DNA of 64,000 nucleotides, from assembly GCF_000955975.1 (NCBI RefSeq), contig NZ_JYJF01000005.1, positions 1 to 64,000 on the forward strand, read 5' to 3'. The notes beneath the pieces were generated by a model. It had not been told where the DNA came from. It saw only the letters and a list, made by a program, of their open reading frames with translations, and ran no database searches. The DNA comes from Saccharothrix sp. ST-888. GTDB taxonomy: Bacteria > Actinomycetota > Actinomycetes > Streptomycetales > Streptomycetaceae. Of this stretch, positions 34,930 through 44,866 are shown piece after piece (the stretch's first letter is position 1; every line of letters starts with the position of its first letter). A program made the position numbers and the translations under genes.

Positions 34930-37900
34930 CTACGGGCTGTCGTTGGTGTGGAGCTGCAGCCCCATGTGCTCGGCAAGGCCGGCGGCCAGCGCTGCCAGGG
35001 TCGGGTGCTGCTGCACGAAGTCGCTCGCGAGTTTGATGCCCAGGTCGGATTCCAGGCGTGTGCGCAGTTCGATCCTGAGCAGCGAGTCGAACCCGAGTGC
35101 CTTCAGGGGGGTCTGGGGGTCGAGGGTGGTGCTGCCGAGCCGGAGCACGACGCGGATGTGCTCGGCCAGGTAGTGCTCCAGGGCGGTACTGCGGGCGAGT
35201 CCGGGTTCGATGGATCTGAGCTCGGCCTGGATGTCCCGGGTGACGGCTCGTTCGCCCCCTTCGCCTTGTCCGTGGTGCGTGAGAAGGTCGAAGAAGGAGG
35301 ACCGCCGCCCGGCTGGGGGGATCCAGGTGTCGGGTTCGCCGGGGATGACGCCGGTGCGTACGCGGTGGTGAACCAGCAGTGTGGCGAGGGCCTGGAAGCC
35401 CGCTTCGGTGGGGATGGTCCGGTAGCCACGGGCGGCGAAGCCGGTGGCTACGCCGGTCTCGCCCCAAGGGCCCCAGTTGACGGCGAGTGTGGGCAGACCG
35501 CGAACGGTACGCCAGGCGGCGAATTCGTCGAGCCAGGCGTTGGCGGCGGCGTAGGCGCCTTGGCCGGGGTTGCCGAGCAGGGACGCCATGGAGGAGTACA
35601 GGACGAACCAGTCCAGTGCCAGTCCGGCGGTGGCTTCGTGCAGGCGCCATGCTCCGGTGACCTTCGGCCGCCACACTCGTTCGAGTTGGCCGTCGGTGAT
35701 GTTGGTGATCGCGGCGTCGTCGAGGACCATGGCGCCGTGGACGAGGCCGCGCAACGGCAGGCCGTCGTCGGTGGCGGCGGCCACGAGGCGGTCGGCGGTG
35801 CCCTGCTCCGCGATGTCGCCGAGCACGACGGTAATCCGAGTGCCGCTCTGGCGCAGCCGGGTGAGCATCTGCTCGGCGACTGCGGAGGGCGGTGTACGGC
35901 CGTTGAGGACCAGATGGTGCGCGCCTTGCCGGGCCAACCATTCGGCGGTGGCGAGGCCGACGCCGCGCAGGCCGCCGGTGATGAGGTAGGCGCTGTCCGG
36001 TTGGACCGGGGAGGGCGCCTCTCGGAGCGTCGCGGTGGTCTCTCCGTCCTCCGGGACGGTCAGCACCAGCTTTCCGATATGGCCGGCTCCGGCCATGAGG
36101 CGGAACGCGTCGGCGGCCCGGGCAAGCGGGTAGGTCCGGTATGGCAGCGGCGCCAGGCGGCCCCGGTCGAACTCGTCGAGGACTTCTCGCAGCACCGTGG
36201 CGAAGGTGCCGGGTCGGGCGTGCTGCAATTCGATGAGGTCGACCGTGCTCATGGTGATGTTGTGCCGCAGCGGCGCCAGTCCGAGCGGTGCGTCGGAGAG
36301 GATGTCCCGCACTCCCAGCTCGACGAACCGGCCGAAGGGCCGCAGGGTCTCCAGCCCGGCCCGGATCGCCTGGCCGGACAGCGAGTTGAGGACGACGTCA
36401 ACACCCTGTCCGGCGGTGGCGGCCCGGATCTGTTCGGTGAAGTTCAGTGTCCGGGAGTCCATCACGTGCTGGATTCCCATGTCACGCAGGTACTGGCGCT
36501 TCTCGTCGCTGCCGGCAGTGGCGAACACCTCGGCACCCAGGCGGGCCGCGACCGCGATGGCCGCCAGACCGGTTCCTCCGGTGGCGCTGTGGATCAGGAC
36601 CCGTTCCCCTGCGCTGAGCCGGCCGACGTGTCGTAGGGCGTACCAGGCCGTGAGAAACGCAGTGGGCAGCCCTGCCGCCGCGGTCGGGTCGACCCCAGCG
36701 GGGATCGGTGCGACGGCGGCCGCCGGCACGGTGGTGTACGAGGCGAAGGCGCCGCCGCGCAGGTCTGCGGCAAGCACGGTGTCCCCGGGACGGACGTGCC
36801 GGACTTCGGGCCCGACTGCGGTGACCACGCCCGCGCACTCGAATCCGATGCGGTACCCGGCCTCCTCGTCGGTGGACAGCAGACCCATGGTGGTGAGCAC
36901 GTCGCGGAAGTTCACGCCTGCGGCCTGTACCCGCACTTCCACTTCACCTGGTCCCGGGGCGTGTCGGGGGGTCGCGGACAGTTCCAGTGCATCGAGGTCG
37001 CCGAGGCGGGCGGCCCGCAGCTGGAACCGGTCGGCACCGTAGCTGACGGTGCGGGTGGTGACCGTCGCACGTTCGCCGTCCGACAGCGGGGCGTAGGCCA
37101 GGCGGGCGATGTGGCGGGTGGCGTCGCGCAGGGCGACCTCGTCCTCGGGAGCCCCGGCGAGGAGCTCGCGCGCGACGCCGCGCAGTCCGGCGTCGGCCGG
37201 ATCGGCGTCCACCAGCGTGGCTCGCAGGTCCGGGTGTTCGTGCGCCAGGACACGGACGAGTCCACGCAGAGCGCTCTGGGCCAGATCGGGCGGCTGACCC
37301 GGTTCAAGGCTCCGGGCGGCGCGGGTGACCGCGTACAGGCGTGGGGGCTCGGAGTGGACGGCGGCGGCCTGGGCGAGAGCGAGCAACCGCCGGGCGCGTC
37401 GAAACGCGGTCATGTCGGGGGCCTGTCCGGGCCTGGGTGGTGCGCAGACCAGGACCACGGCCCGGGGCGGCGGCACCGGGGCGGCCCATCGCCGAGCGAG
37501 GGATTTCCTGAGCCGTTCGAGAGGGGCGGCGCTGACCGGGGCGTCCAGGACGTCGGCGGTCGCTCCCTCGGAGTGCAGGGCGTCGGCGAGTTTCCGGGCG
37601 GAGCCGTCCGCCTCACCGATGACGAGCCAGTTCCCTGCGGCGGTCGGGCTCGTCCTCTCCTGACGGGGGAGGGAGTGCCAGCCGGTCTCGAGGAACCACC
37701 GGTCGCCGGCGGCGTCCGCGCGGCGCCGGAGGAACCGGAGGGCGTCGACGGCGACCGCGGTCCTGCCGTCCTGGTCGAGCAGCAGCACGTCTCCGACGAT
37801 GCTGTCCGCGTCGCTCTGGGAGATACGGGCGTGGCCGTACCTTGCGGTCGCCGGGTCGGCGAGGATCCGCACCCCGTCCACATGTACCGGCAGGACCAGC

Positions 37901-40900
37901 CCCTGGCCCGGTTCCCGGATCAAGCCGGCCACCACGAGCTGCGCGCAGAGGTCGAGGAGGACCGGATGGATCCGCAGGGAGTGCGGCGCCGTCTGCGCCG
38001 CCGCCGGAACTCTGACGTGGGCCCAGAAGCTGTCGCCTAGCGGTGAGGTGTGCAGGTCGGTGATGCCTGTGAAAGCGGGACCGTGTTCCAGGCCCCGGGT
38101 GCGCAGGCTCGCATACAGCGTGGCCGGATCGAGAATCACCGGGTGCTCCGCGGCCAGTTCGGCCACGGACGCGGTCGGCGCCGGCGGGAGCGCGGTGACG
38201 CGGTGCAGTACTGCATCGGCATGGCGTACCCAGGCACCGTCCTCGCTGCGGCCGAAGATGGCGCAGTCGGCGCGATCGGGAGTGAGCTGGGTGACGACCG
38301 TACGGACGTCGGTGTGGTCGGCGAGGGACATCAGCTCGCGGAAGTGGATGTCGACGGCTTCGACCTCGTACGGCGCGGCGTGGAAGGCCTCGCAGGCGGC
38401 GGTCAGCGCCAGGGCGCTGTACGCCGCCCCCGGAAGGACCGCACCGTTGTGGACGCGGTGGTCGGCCATCCACGGAAGGGCCGTGGTTCCGGTGTCCGCC
38501 TGCCAGGAGTGGCGCAGCTGTGCGCCCGGTACTTCGGTGTGCGCTCCGGGCAGGGCGGTACCGGAGGCGCCGGGGCCGCGAGGGGTGGCCCCGGCGCTCT
38601 CCGCCCAGTGGTGTCGGCGGTTGAAGGTGAGGGAGGGCAGGTCAGCGAGGTTCGCGTCGGCGTAGAGGTGGGACCAGTCGACCTCGACTCCGGCGCAGTG
38701 CAGGGCCGCGAGCTGGGTCCGGAAGGTGATCAGCTCGTCCTCGTCACGACGCAGGGTGGGCAGCACGACCGGGTCGTGGAGGAGACCGGCGAGGCCCTGC
38801 GAGACGGCGTGGGTGACCACGGGGTGGGGGGAGACCTCGATGTAGACCTGGTGCCGGTCTGCCGCGGCGGCGGCGATGGCGGAGGCGAATCGGACCGGGC
38901 GGCGCAGGTTGTCGCGCCAGTACGCGGCGTCGAAGAGCGGAGTCTTGTGTGGGTCGTCCAGGACCGTCGAGTAGAAGGGGACGACGGGCCGGCGCGGGGC
39001 GAGGTCTGCGAGGGCGGTCGTGAGGTCGGCCAGCAGCGGGTCCACCTGGGAGCAGTGCGAGGCGACATCGACGGCGATCAGGTGCGTGGGGATGCCGCGG
39101 GCCTGCCAGGCGGCGGCCAGCCGCCTGACCTCACCGGGGGTGCCTGCGACGACCGTCGAGCCCGGTGCGGCCATGACGGCGACGCACACGGATCCGGCGA
39201 GGCCCAGGTCGGAGAGTTCGCGCTCCACCGTGGCGGGGTCCAGGCCGACCGTCGCCATGGCGCCGGACCCGGCGATCCGGGTGAGCAGGGCGGATCGCCG
39301 GCAGATCACGCGGACTCCGTCAGCCAGCGACAGGGCCCCGGCTACGACCGAGGCCGCGACCTCGCCCATGGAATGGCCGACGACGGCGGCCGGCTCGACG
39401 CCATGGGCGCGCCACGTCGCAGCCAGCGCGGTCTGCAGGGCGAACAGCACCGGCTGTACGCGTCCGCTTCCCTCGACCGGCTCTGCGGCGCGGATCAGGT
39501 CGAGGACGGAGAATCCGGCTTCGACGGCGATCAGCGCGTCGGCTTCGGCCAGCGCCGCGGCGAAAGCCGGCTCGTGCCGCAGCAGACCGCGTCCCATACC
39601 CGGCCACTGCGAGCCCTGCCCGGAGAACACCCATACCGGACGACGACTGATCCCGGCTCCCACCGCCCCGCACACCACGCCCGGATGGGCCTGTCCGGCC
39701 TCGAACGAGCGCAGGGCGCGGATCAGGTCGCGGTGCGAGTCCGCCACCACGCCGAGGCGGCCGCGTCCGAGCGAGCGTCGCAGGGCAAGCGTGTGGGCGA
39801 TGTCGCGCAGCGGGGCGGCGGCTCCGTCGCCCTCGAGCCAGTCCGCGAGCCGCCGGGCAGCGGCGGGCAGCACCCTCGGCGATCCGGCTGGGACGAGGAA
39901 GACCTCGGACGAGGCACTGCGCTGCGCCGGCACCCGCGGGCGGTTGGCGACGGACACCTGCCGCTCCAGCGCGCCGACGTGGTGATTCGCGATCACAGGT
40001 GGCGCCTGCTCCAGCACCACGTGAGCGTTGGTTCCGGAGAACCCGAAGGAGGAGACCGCAGCCAGCCGGGAGGCTGTCTGCGTGGGCCAGCTGCTCAGCT
40101 CGGTGGGGACGAAGAGGCGCGTTCCCTGTGCGACGATGGCCGGGTTCCAACGGTTGAAGTGCAGATTCGGTGGGATGAGCCCGTACTGGAGGCAGAGCAC
40201 CGTCTTGATCAACCCGACAACTCCGGCGGCCGGCTCCAGATGTCCGATGTTCGTCTTGACCGATCCGAGCGCGCAACGGCCCTGGCCCACACCGTAGACC
40301 TCGGCCAGGCTGGAGAACTCGACCGGATCGCCGACCGGTGTCCCGGTCCCGTGCGCCTCGATCATCCCCACTTCGCGGGGATCGGTTCCGGCCCTCGAGA
40401 GCGCCTGCCGGTACAGCGCCTGCTGCGCGAGGACCGACGGGGCAGCCAGACCGTCGGAGCGCCCGTCCTGGTTGACCGCCGTGCCGCGCACCACCGCGAG
40501 CACGCGGTCGCCGTCGCGCAACGCGTCGGCGAGGCGTTTGAGGACGACAACGCCGCAGCCCTCACCGCGCACGAACCCGTCCGCCGCGGCGTCGAACGTG
40601 CGACAGCGTCCCGTGGGTGAGAGCATCCCCATCCTGACGAACGACATCGTGGTCCTGGACCCGAGGTTGAGCGTGACACCACCCGCCAGGGCGAGATCGC
40701 ACTCCTCGCCTCGCAGGGCCTGGCACGCCAGGTGCACTGCCACCAGGGAGGAGGAACAAGCGGTGTCCAAGGCGACGCACGGTCCGTGCAGACCCAGCAG
40801 GTAAGAGATCCGGCCCGCCGCCACGCAGTGCCCGTTCGTGAGGATGGAGCCCTCCAGTTCCCGGCGCTGCCCGGCGAGGCCTTCCATGTAGTCGGTGTAA

Positions 40901-41298
40901 CTCAGACCCGCGAACAGTCCGGTCGACGTCCCGGCCAGCCGCTCCGGCGCGTGTCCGGCGTGCTCCAGCGCCTCCCAGGCCACCTCCAGCAGCAGCCGGT
41001 GCTGGGGATCCAGAACGTCTGCCTCCTTACCGGAGACCCCGAAGAAGTCCGCGTCGAAGCCGGACACATCACGCAGATACCCGCCCCACTGGGGCAGAGG
41101 CTCGACCACGCTCTGCCGACCGTGCGGCGTCTGCAACCGTGCTCGGCCGACCGGGGGCTCCCCGACAGCGTCGCGCGCCTCCACGAGCAGCCGCCACAGG
41201 GTGCCGGGCGAGTCGACATCGCCGGGAAGCCGGCATGCCATGCCGACGACCGCGATGAGTGAGCCGGCGTGACCGGGTTTGTTTTCGCGCCCCACCAC
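34930..41298 (-). CDS. Single-module, fully reducing type I polyketide synthase (MAS-like)
   Basis: 2122 residues. KS about 14-435: C181 in DTACSSS, H316 in EAHGTGTP, H353 in NIGHLEP. AT 555-850: S643 in GHSMGE, specificity loop VDVASH (745-748), as in mycobacterial methylmalonyl-using synthases. DH 920-1190: H947 in DHRVHNGAVLP (Asn replaces Gly of HxxxG), D1116 in HPVLLDLCAQ. ER 1440-1750: NADPH loop HSATGGTGLAA. KR 1768-1950: TGGLRGVG, LDD (1859-1861), Y1916 in YAAAN. ACP 2035-2110: S2072 in LGFDSL. No thioesterase. It should build a saturated, probably methyl-branched chain, perhaps iteratively. GTG 41298 follows AAGGAGG. It pairs with the free ketosynthase upstream. Confidence 0.9.
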   Translation of the reverse strand: MVGRENKPGHAGSLIAVVGMACRLPGDVDSPGTLWRLLVEARDAVGEPPVGRARLQTPHGRQSVVEPLPQWGGYLRDVSGFDADFFGVSGKEADVLDPQHRLLLEVAWEALEHAGHAPERLAGTSTGLFAGLSYTDYMEGLAGQRRELEGSILTNGHCVAAGRISYLLGLHGPCVALDTACSSSLVAVHLACQALRGEECDLALAGGVTLNLGSRTTMSFVRMGMLSPTGRCRTFDAAADGFVRGEGCGVVVLKRLADALRDGDRVLAVVRGTAVNQDGRSDGLAAPSVLAQQALYRQALSRAGTDPREVGMIEAHGTGTPVGDPVEFSSLAEVYGVGQGRCALGSVKTNIGHLEPAAGVVGLIKTVLCLQYGLIPPNLHFNRWNPAIVAQGTRLFVPTELSSWPTQTASRLAAVSSFGFSGTNAHVVLEQAPPVIANHHVGALERQVSVANRPRVPAQRSASSEVFLVPAGSPRVLPAAARRLADWLEGDGAAAPLRDIAHTLALRRSLGRGRLGVVADSHRDLIRALRSFEAGQAHPGVVCGAVGAGISRRPVWVFSGQGSQWPGMGRGLLRHEPAFAAALAEADALIAVEAGFSVLDLIRAAEPVEGSGRVQPVLFALQTALAATWRAHGVEPAAVVGHSMGEVAASVVAGALSLADGVRVICRRSALLTRIAGSGAMATVGLDPATVERELSDLGLAGSVCVAVMAAPGSTVVAGTPGEVRRLAAAWQARGIPTHLIAVDVASHCSQVDPLLADLTTALADLAPRRPVVPFYSTVLDDPHKTPLFDAAYWRDNLRRPVRFASAIAAAAADRHQVYIEVSPHPVVTHAVSQGLAGLLHDPVVLPTLRRDEDELITFRTQLAALHCAGVEVDWSHLYADANLADLPSLTFNRRHHWAESAGATPRGPGASGTALPGAHTEVPGAQLRHSWQADTGTTALPWMADHRVHNGAVLPGAAYSALALTAACEAFHAAPYEVEAVDIHFRELMSLADHTDVRTVVTQLTPDRADCAIFGRSEDGAWVRHADAVLHRVTALPPAPTASVAELAAEHPVILDPATLYASLRTRGLEHGPAFTGITDLHTSPLGDSFWAHVRVPAAAQTAPHSLRIHPVLLDLCAQLVVAGLIREPGQGLVLPVHVDGVRILADPATARYGHARISQSDADSIVGDVLLLDQDGRTAVAVDALRFLRRRADAAGDRWFLETGWHSLPRQERTSPTAAGNWLVIGEADGSARKLADALHSEGATADVLDAPVSAAPLERLRKSLARRWAAPVPPPRAVVLVCAPPRPGQAPDMTAFRRARRLLALAQAAAVHSEPPRLYAVTRAARSLEPGQPPDLAQSALRGLVRVLAHEHPDLRATLVDADPADAGLRGVARELLAGAPEDEVALRDATRHIARLAYAPLSDGERATVTTRTVSYGADRFQLRAARLGDLDALELSATPRHAPGPGEVEVRVQAAGVNFRDVLTTMGLLSTDEEAGYRIGFECAGVVTAVGPEVRHVRPGDTVLAADLRGGAFASYTTVPAAAVAPIPAGVDPTAAAGLPTAFLTAWYALRHVGRLSAGERVLIHSATGGTGLAAIAVAARLGAEVFATAGSDEKRQYLRDMGIQHVMDSRTLNFTEQIRAATAGQGVDVVLNSLSGQAIRAGLETLRPFGRFVELGVRDILSDAPLGLAPLRHNITMSTVDLIELQHARPGTFATVLREVLDEFDRGRLAPLPYRTYPLARAADAFRLMAGAGHIGKLVLTVPEDGETTATLREAPSPVQPDSAYLITGGLRGVGLATAEWLARQGAHHLVLNGRTPPSAVAEQMLTRLRQSGTRITVVLGDIAEQGTADRLVAAATDDGLPLRGLVHGAMVLDDAAITNITDGQLERVWRPKVTGAWRLHEATAGLALDWFVLYSSMASLLGNPGQGAYAAANAWLDEFAAWRTVRGLPTLAVNWGPWGETGVATGFAARGYRTIPTEAGFQALATLLVHHRVRTGVIPGEPDTWIPPAGRRSSFFDLLTHHGQGEGGERAVTRDIQAELRSIEPGLARSTALEHYLAEHIRVVLRLGSTTLDPQTPLKALGFDSLLRIELRTRLESDLGIKLASDFVQQHPTLAALAAGLAEHMGLQLHTNDSP

Positions 41299-41545
41299 GG
41301 GGTCCTCCTTCTTTGCTGAACGGACAGGAGTCAGCGGGCGATGCGATAGGTGCGCAACCGGCATGCGACCACAGCGGCCTGAGGTGTCGCGGGGCCGCCC
41401 CGTCCACCGCGCCGTGTGGGTCCGGGTGAGGGCGGCCGGATCGCCGCGTTTCGACCTGCCGCTGTCCACCAGGGCAGCGATGACATGTCAGGAGGGCGGC
41501 CTGCGGCTGGTGTTGGCACGGTCCGGCCGGTGCGGACCGATGGGT

Positions 41546-42886
41546 TCAGGTGGCGTCCGGGGTGCCGAGCAGGATCACGCTCTTGACGCCTCCGATCTGG
41601 TAGTTGCAGCTCAGCGCGTAGTCGAAGTCGAGAGGCCGGGTGCGGACGCCGGGCACGGGGTCGAAGGTGAGGTTGTCTGCCGGCTGCTCGCAGTTCGCGG
41701 TGGGGCACACCTCGCCGTGCTCCATCATGAGCAGCGTCAGTGCGACGCCGAGGGCACCGGCCGGGGCACCGTTGTGGCCGAAGCATGCTTCCTGGGACGT
41801 CATCAGCATGCTGGGGGCCGCAGGTCCATACAGATGTCTGACTGCATTCGCCTCGAAGGCGGTCACCACCACGTCGCCGTCGCTGCCGCCGTGGATGTAG
41901 GAGACCTGGCCGGTCTCCCAACGGTTCCCGAGACACTCGCGGACGGCGGCGACCAGCGAGGCGCCACCCTCGTCGCTCGCCAGCGGGTTCGAGAGCCCGT
42001 CACGGGTCATGGCATGGGCGAGGATCTGCCCATGGGCGTAGGCTCCGCGCCGTTGCGCGCGCTCGCGGCTTTCCAGCACCAGGGTCGCGGATCCCTCGCC
42101 GTGGTTCACGCAGTCCGCACGCCGGTCGTAAGGCCGCATGAGGCGGTCGAACGACGGGAGCATCTCCGGCATTCCGGGCACCCGGATCGACTCGTACGTG
42201 CGCTGGGCGCCACGCAGTAGACGCTGGACGTTCTGGATGACATCCACGCCGAAGACATCGACCCCGGTGACGACAGCGAGGTCGACCGACCCGTCTGCGA
42301 TCATACGGCGGGCGTTGCCGATCTGTACGGCGGAGGACGCACAGCCGCACGACACGGTGAAACAGGGGCCGGTTGTGCAGGTGAGCGCCCCTTGCACCAG
42401 GGCCACATCGGACGGTGTGAGAGCCTGCTGGCCCCTGACGAACAGTTGCATCGCCTCCTGCGGCGTCGTCGTCTCGGCGTCGGCCTGCAGCACGGCGAGA
42501 TAGCTGGGGATGTTGGCGTCGATTCCCCCACGACCGACCAGGATGGCCGCGCGCGCCAGATCCCCCGCACGGATGTCCAGTCCGGCGTCCGCGCAGGCCT
42601 CCACCAACGACACCAGGCCGTAGCGGTGTGCGTTGGTGTAGTGCCGGGAGAAGATCCCCGGAACGTCCGGAAGGCGTTCGTCGAACGCGGCGGGCGGCAG
42701 GTTGACCGCGCCGTAGTAGACGCCGTCGTGTTTGAGGCACGAACGCCCGTGGGAGGCAACGTCCCATACGTCCTCCCCCGTCAATACCGGTCGGCTGTCA
42801 CCCGGCAGGCAGAACCCCATGCCGGTGACCATGGCGTCCCGCGCGCTAGTGCCGCCGCGGCTCGCGATCGCGGTCGGCCGGGTCAC
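41546..42886 (-). CDS. Free-standing beta-ketoacyl synthase
   Basis: 446 residues of thiolase fold related to KAS II. The triad is present: C182 in SCGCASSAVQ, H332 in YIHGGSDGD and H371 in CFGHNGAPAGALG; the usual Lys before the second His motif is Gln/Ala-like (SQEACFGH). It may prime, extend or transfer the chain of the adjacent synthase. Its stop is 247 bases upstream of the synthase start on the same strand, so one operon is likely. GTG 42886 has GAGGGGG six bases ahead; an internal ATG at codon 19 (MVTGMGF) is a possible alternative. Confidence 0.82.
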   Translation of the reverse strand: MTRPTAIASRGGTSARDAMVTGMGFCLPGDSRPVLTGEDVWDVASHGRSCLKHDGVYYGAVNLPPAAFDERLPDVPGIFSRHYTNAHRYGLVSLVEACADAGLDIRAGDLARAAILVGRGGIDANIPSYLAVLQADAETTTPQEAMQLFVRGQQALTPSDVALVQGALTCTTGPCFTVSCGCASSAVQIGNARRMIADGSVDLAVVTGVDVFGVDVIQNVQRLLRGAQRTYESIRVPGMPEMLPSFDRLMRPYDRRADCVNHGEGSATLVLESRERAQRRGAYAHGQILAHAMTRDGLSNPLASDEGGASLVAAVRECLGNRWETGQVSYIHGGSDGDVVVTAFEANAVRHLYGPAAPSMLMTSQEACFGHNGAPAGALGVALTLLMMEHGEVCPTANCEQPADNLTFDPVPGVRTRPLDFDYALSCNYQIGGVKSVILLGTPDAT

Positions 42887-42953
42887 GACACACCCCCTCG
42901 GGCGCCGGGGAGAACGATCGCCACGGCGATCTGTGCGGTGGAGAACTCACCCA
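42846..42953 (-). CDS. Small ORF overlapping the ketosynthase start
   Basis: 35 residues from ATG 42953, which has a better ribosome site (GGAGG, nine bases) than the ketosynthase itself. It starts MGEFSTAQIAVAIVLPGA and ends in an Arg-rich tail, overlapping the ketosynthase by 41 bases in another frame. No family recognised. It may be a coupling or leader frame, or the start of a gene lost by frameshift. Confidence 0.3.
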   Translation of the reverse strand, partial: WVSSPPHRSPWRSFSPAPEGVCRDPADRDREPRRH

Positions 42954-43225
42954 TCAGTGCTCACCTCCGTGTTGGTAGCCGGTTCATGGACCTGCCGCAC
43001 GAACCCGACGCTTTCCCTGACACCCGCCGGACCTGCGGCCGAGCCCGTTGGGCACTGTGCGATCACCACGCGCGCGCCGAGACCTGCCGGGTCCGACGTG
43101 TTCCTGATCACGCCGACGATTGCCGCGACCGCCGCAGACTGCCGGCGTTCGTCAACCGGAGACCGGAGACACCCACCCTCACCGTGGACCACTGGGCGGC
43201 CCACCCACGCGTCCCCGTGGCGACG

Positions 43226-43453
43226 CTACTCGGCGATTGCCGTGCGGTACGCCCAGCGGTAGACGGGCATTAGGCCGCCACCGATGTCGACGTATTCCTG
43301 GGAAAACTCAAAATGCTCATACCCGCTCCAGAGGGGGATCTTCACTTGCTCTCCGGACCAGTCTGGCGACATCTCCAGGACTCTGGGGATTTCATCCGGC
43401 CCCCCCTTGAGAAGTGCGAGCACAGGATGCGGCAAGGCACTCAATAATCCCAC
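43226..43453 (-). CDS. DUF5988-family small protein
   Basis: 75 residues. GGPDEIPRVLEM, IPLWSGYEHFEFSQEYVD and the ending VYRWAYRTAIAE match the DUF5988 pattern, a short actinobacterial family of unknown role often found near secondary-metabolite genes. GTG 43453 is used; a TTG at 43444 has the better-spaced AAAGGTGGG. It is upstream of the ketosynthase on the same strand and may begin the polyketide operon. Confidence 0.65.
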   Translation of the reverse strand: MGLLSALPHPVLALLKGGPDEIPRVLEMSPDWSGEQVKIPLWSGYEHFEFSQEYVDIGGGLMPVYRWAYRTAIAE

Positions 43454-44269
43454 CTTTCAGAAAGGCGGAACCCTCTCGGGAAAATCCGTTCCTACACGAT
43501 GAAGATAGCCAAGAAGACTGCCATCGGGAAGGGCGCAAGCAGAGTCACCAAAGGCGCAGAGTAGGCATCGTGACGGCGTGCGCCGCAGATAAGTCGCAAT
43601 GCACACCCCAAAGCGCCCCCATGAGCGCCAGGAGCACACTCGAAAATTCTTGATGAGCACACACTCCGGGCAATATCATACTATCCACAGGAGCTGCTCA
43701 CGAGGCTTTTTACGCGAATATGAAAATTCTCTACGCTCACCCGATCCCCACTGCCGGGCCACCCTATACTCCCTGAGTGTGCTCATGCAACGCCCTTCCG
43801 GCCGCGCAACATCATCACGTTCGCCAGGATTCTGGCCGACATGTCAAGAAAGTCCAGGCAGCCCGAGGAGCATGCGCCGCACAGGCTTGCCGGCAAGAGA
43901 GGAACCCAGATGTCGCTCCGAGGTTTATTCCGATGCACCCCGAGAAGGCCGAAGGAGTTGATCAATATTTCCAGAAAGCGATCTCCATGGTGGATCAGGG
44001 AACTGACACACCGGCCACCGAAGTGAGATCATCACGCATTGAAATTCGGTCGATCCGGTCGCCGGTGGCCATCACGGCGTGACTTCGGCGCACGCCCGCG
44101 CAGCCCAAAACAAAAACCACGAGCGGCTTGTGAAGCTGACGCTCCGTCAGGACGCATTCATCCCATTGCCATGGGCGAGCGGGAAATCTAGCTTGAAATC
44201 AAACGCCTTGGCGACACCGCTCGAAGCGGCTCGCCCGGCCTCTCCCGCAAACTCGGAAAGAGGAAAGCA
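43454..44269. other. AT-richer divergent intergenic region with repeated motif
   Basis: This 816-bp stretch is visibly poorer in G+C than its surroundings. GAGCACACTC at 43632-43641, TGAGCACACACTC at 43654 onward, and the inverted form GAGTGTGCTC at 43775-43784 recur, the last just behind a TATACT (43765-43770). The best ORF is 43933-44082 (49 residues, plus strand, helix-like centre, weak ribosome site), which I do not consider proven. The region separates the polyketide operon from the TIG gene and probably holds their promoters. Confidence 0.4.
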
Positions 44270-44770
44270 ATGGCACCGATCCTGCTCGCGCTCGTACCCC
44301 CGCAGGGCCCGACGACCGGAGGCAACACCATCACCCTCGTCGGCACCGGGCTGTCCGGGGCCTCGGCGGTCATGTTCGGCAGCACGCCCGCGACCAGCTT
44401 CACCGTTCTGTTCGACGGTGCCATCACGGCCGTCGCCCCGCCCGGAACCGGCACCGTCCAGGTCACGGTGACCACGGCCGCGGGCACCAGCAACCCTGCC
44501 AGCTACACGTACCAGGCCCCGGTCCCGCCGGTCATCCTCGCGCTGGTGCCGCCGTTCGGTCCGGCGGCAGGCGGCCTCCCGGTGCTCATCGTCGGCGCTC
44601 AGCTGGCCGGCGCCACGGCGGTGAACTTCGGCGCTACCCCGGCCACCAACTTCACTGTCCTCAGCGACGGCGCCATCGTGGCCGTCGCCCCGGCGGGAAC
44701 CGGCACGGTCCAGGTCACGGTGGTCACGGGCGCGGGTACCAGCAACGGCGGCGCCTACCGTTATCTGTAG
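44270..44770 (+). CDS. Protein of two IPT/TIG immunoglobulin-like repeats
   Basis: 166 residues made almost only of two tandem 80-residue TIG domains (about 4-82 and 87-165), each with ALVPP-x-GP, VMFGSTPATSFTVL or VNFGATPATNFTVL, and AVAP-x-GTGTVQVTV. There is no signal peptide or anchor, unusual for an adhesion-type domain. AGAGGAAAGCA precedes ATG 44270. The two repeats are close in sequence, indicating recent duplication or selection for sameness. Confidence 0.8.
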   Translation: MAPILLALVPPQGPTTGGNTITLVGTGLSGASAVMFGSTPATSFTVLFDGAITAVAPPGTGTVQVTVTTAAGTSNPASYTYQAPVPPVILALVPPFGPAAGGLPVLIVGAQLAGATAVNFGATPATNFTVLSDGAIVAVAPAGTGTVQVTVVTGAGTSNGGAYRYL

Positions 44771-44866
44771 GACTGCTGGAAATAGGCGCTCCCGCGCGGG
44801 TGCGGGAACCTCAGTCCGGTGAGACATGATCCACGACGGACAGTGGATGAACGCCCCGCAATCGCG

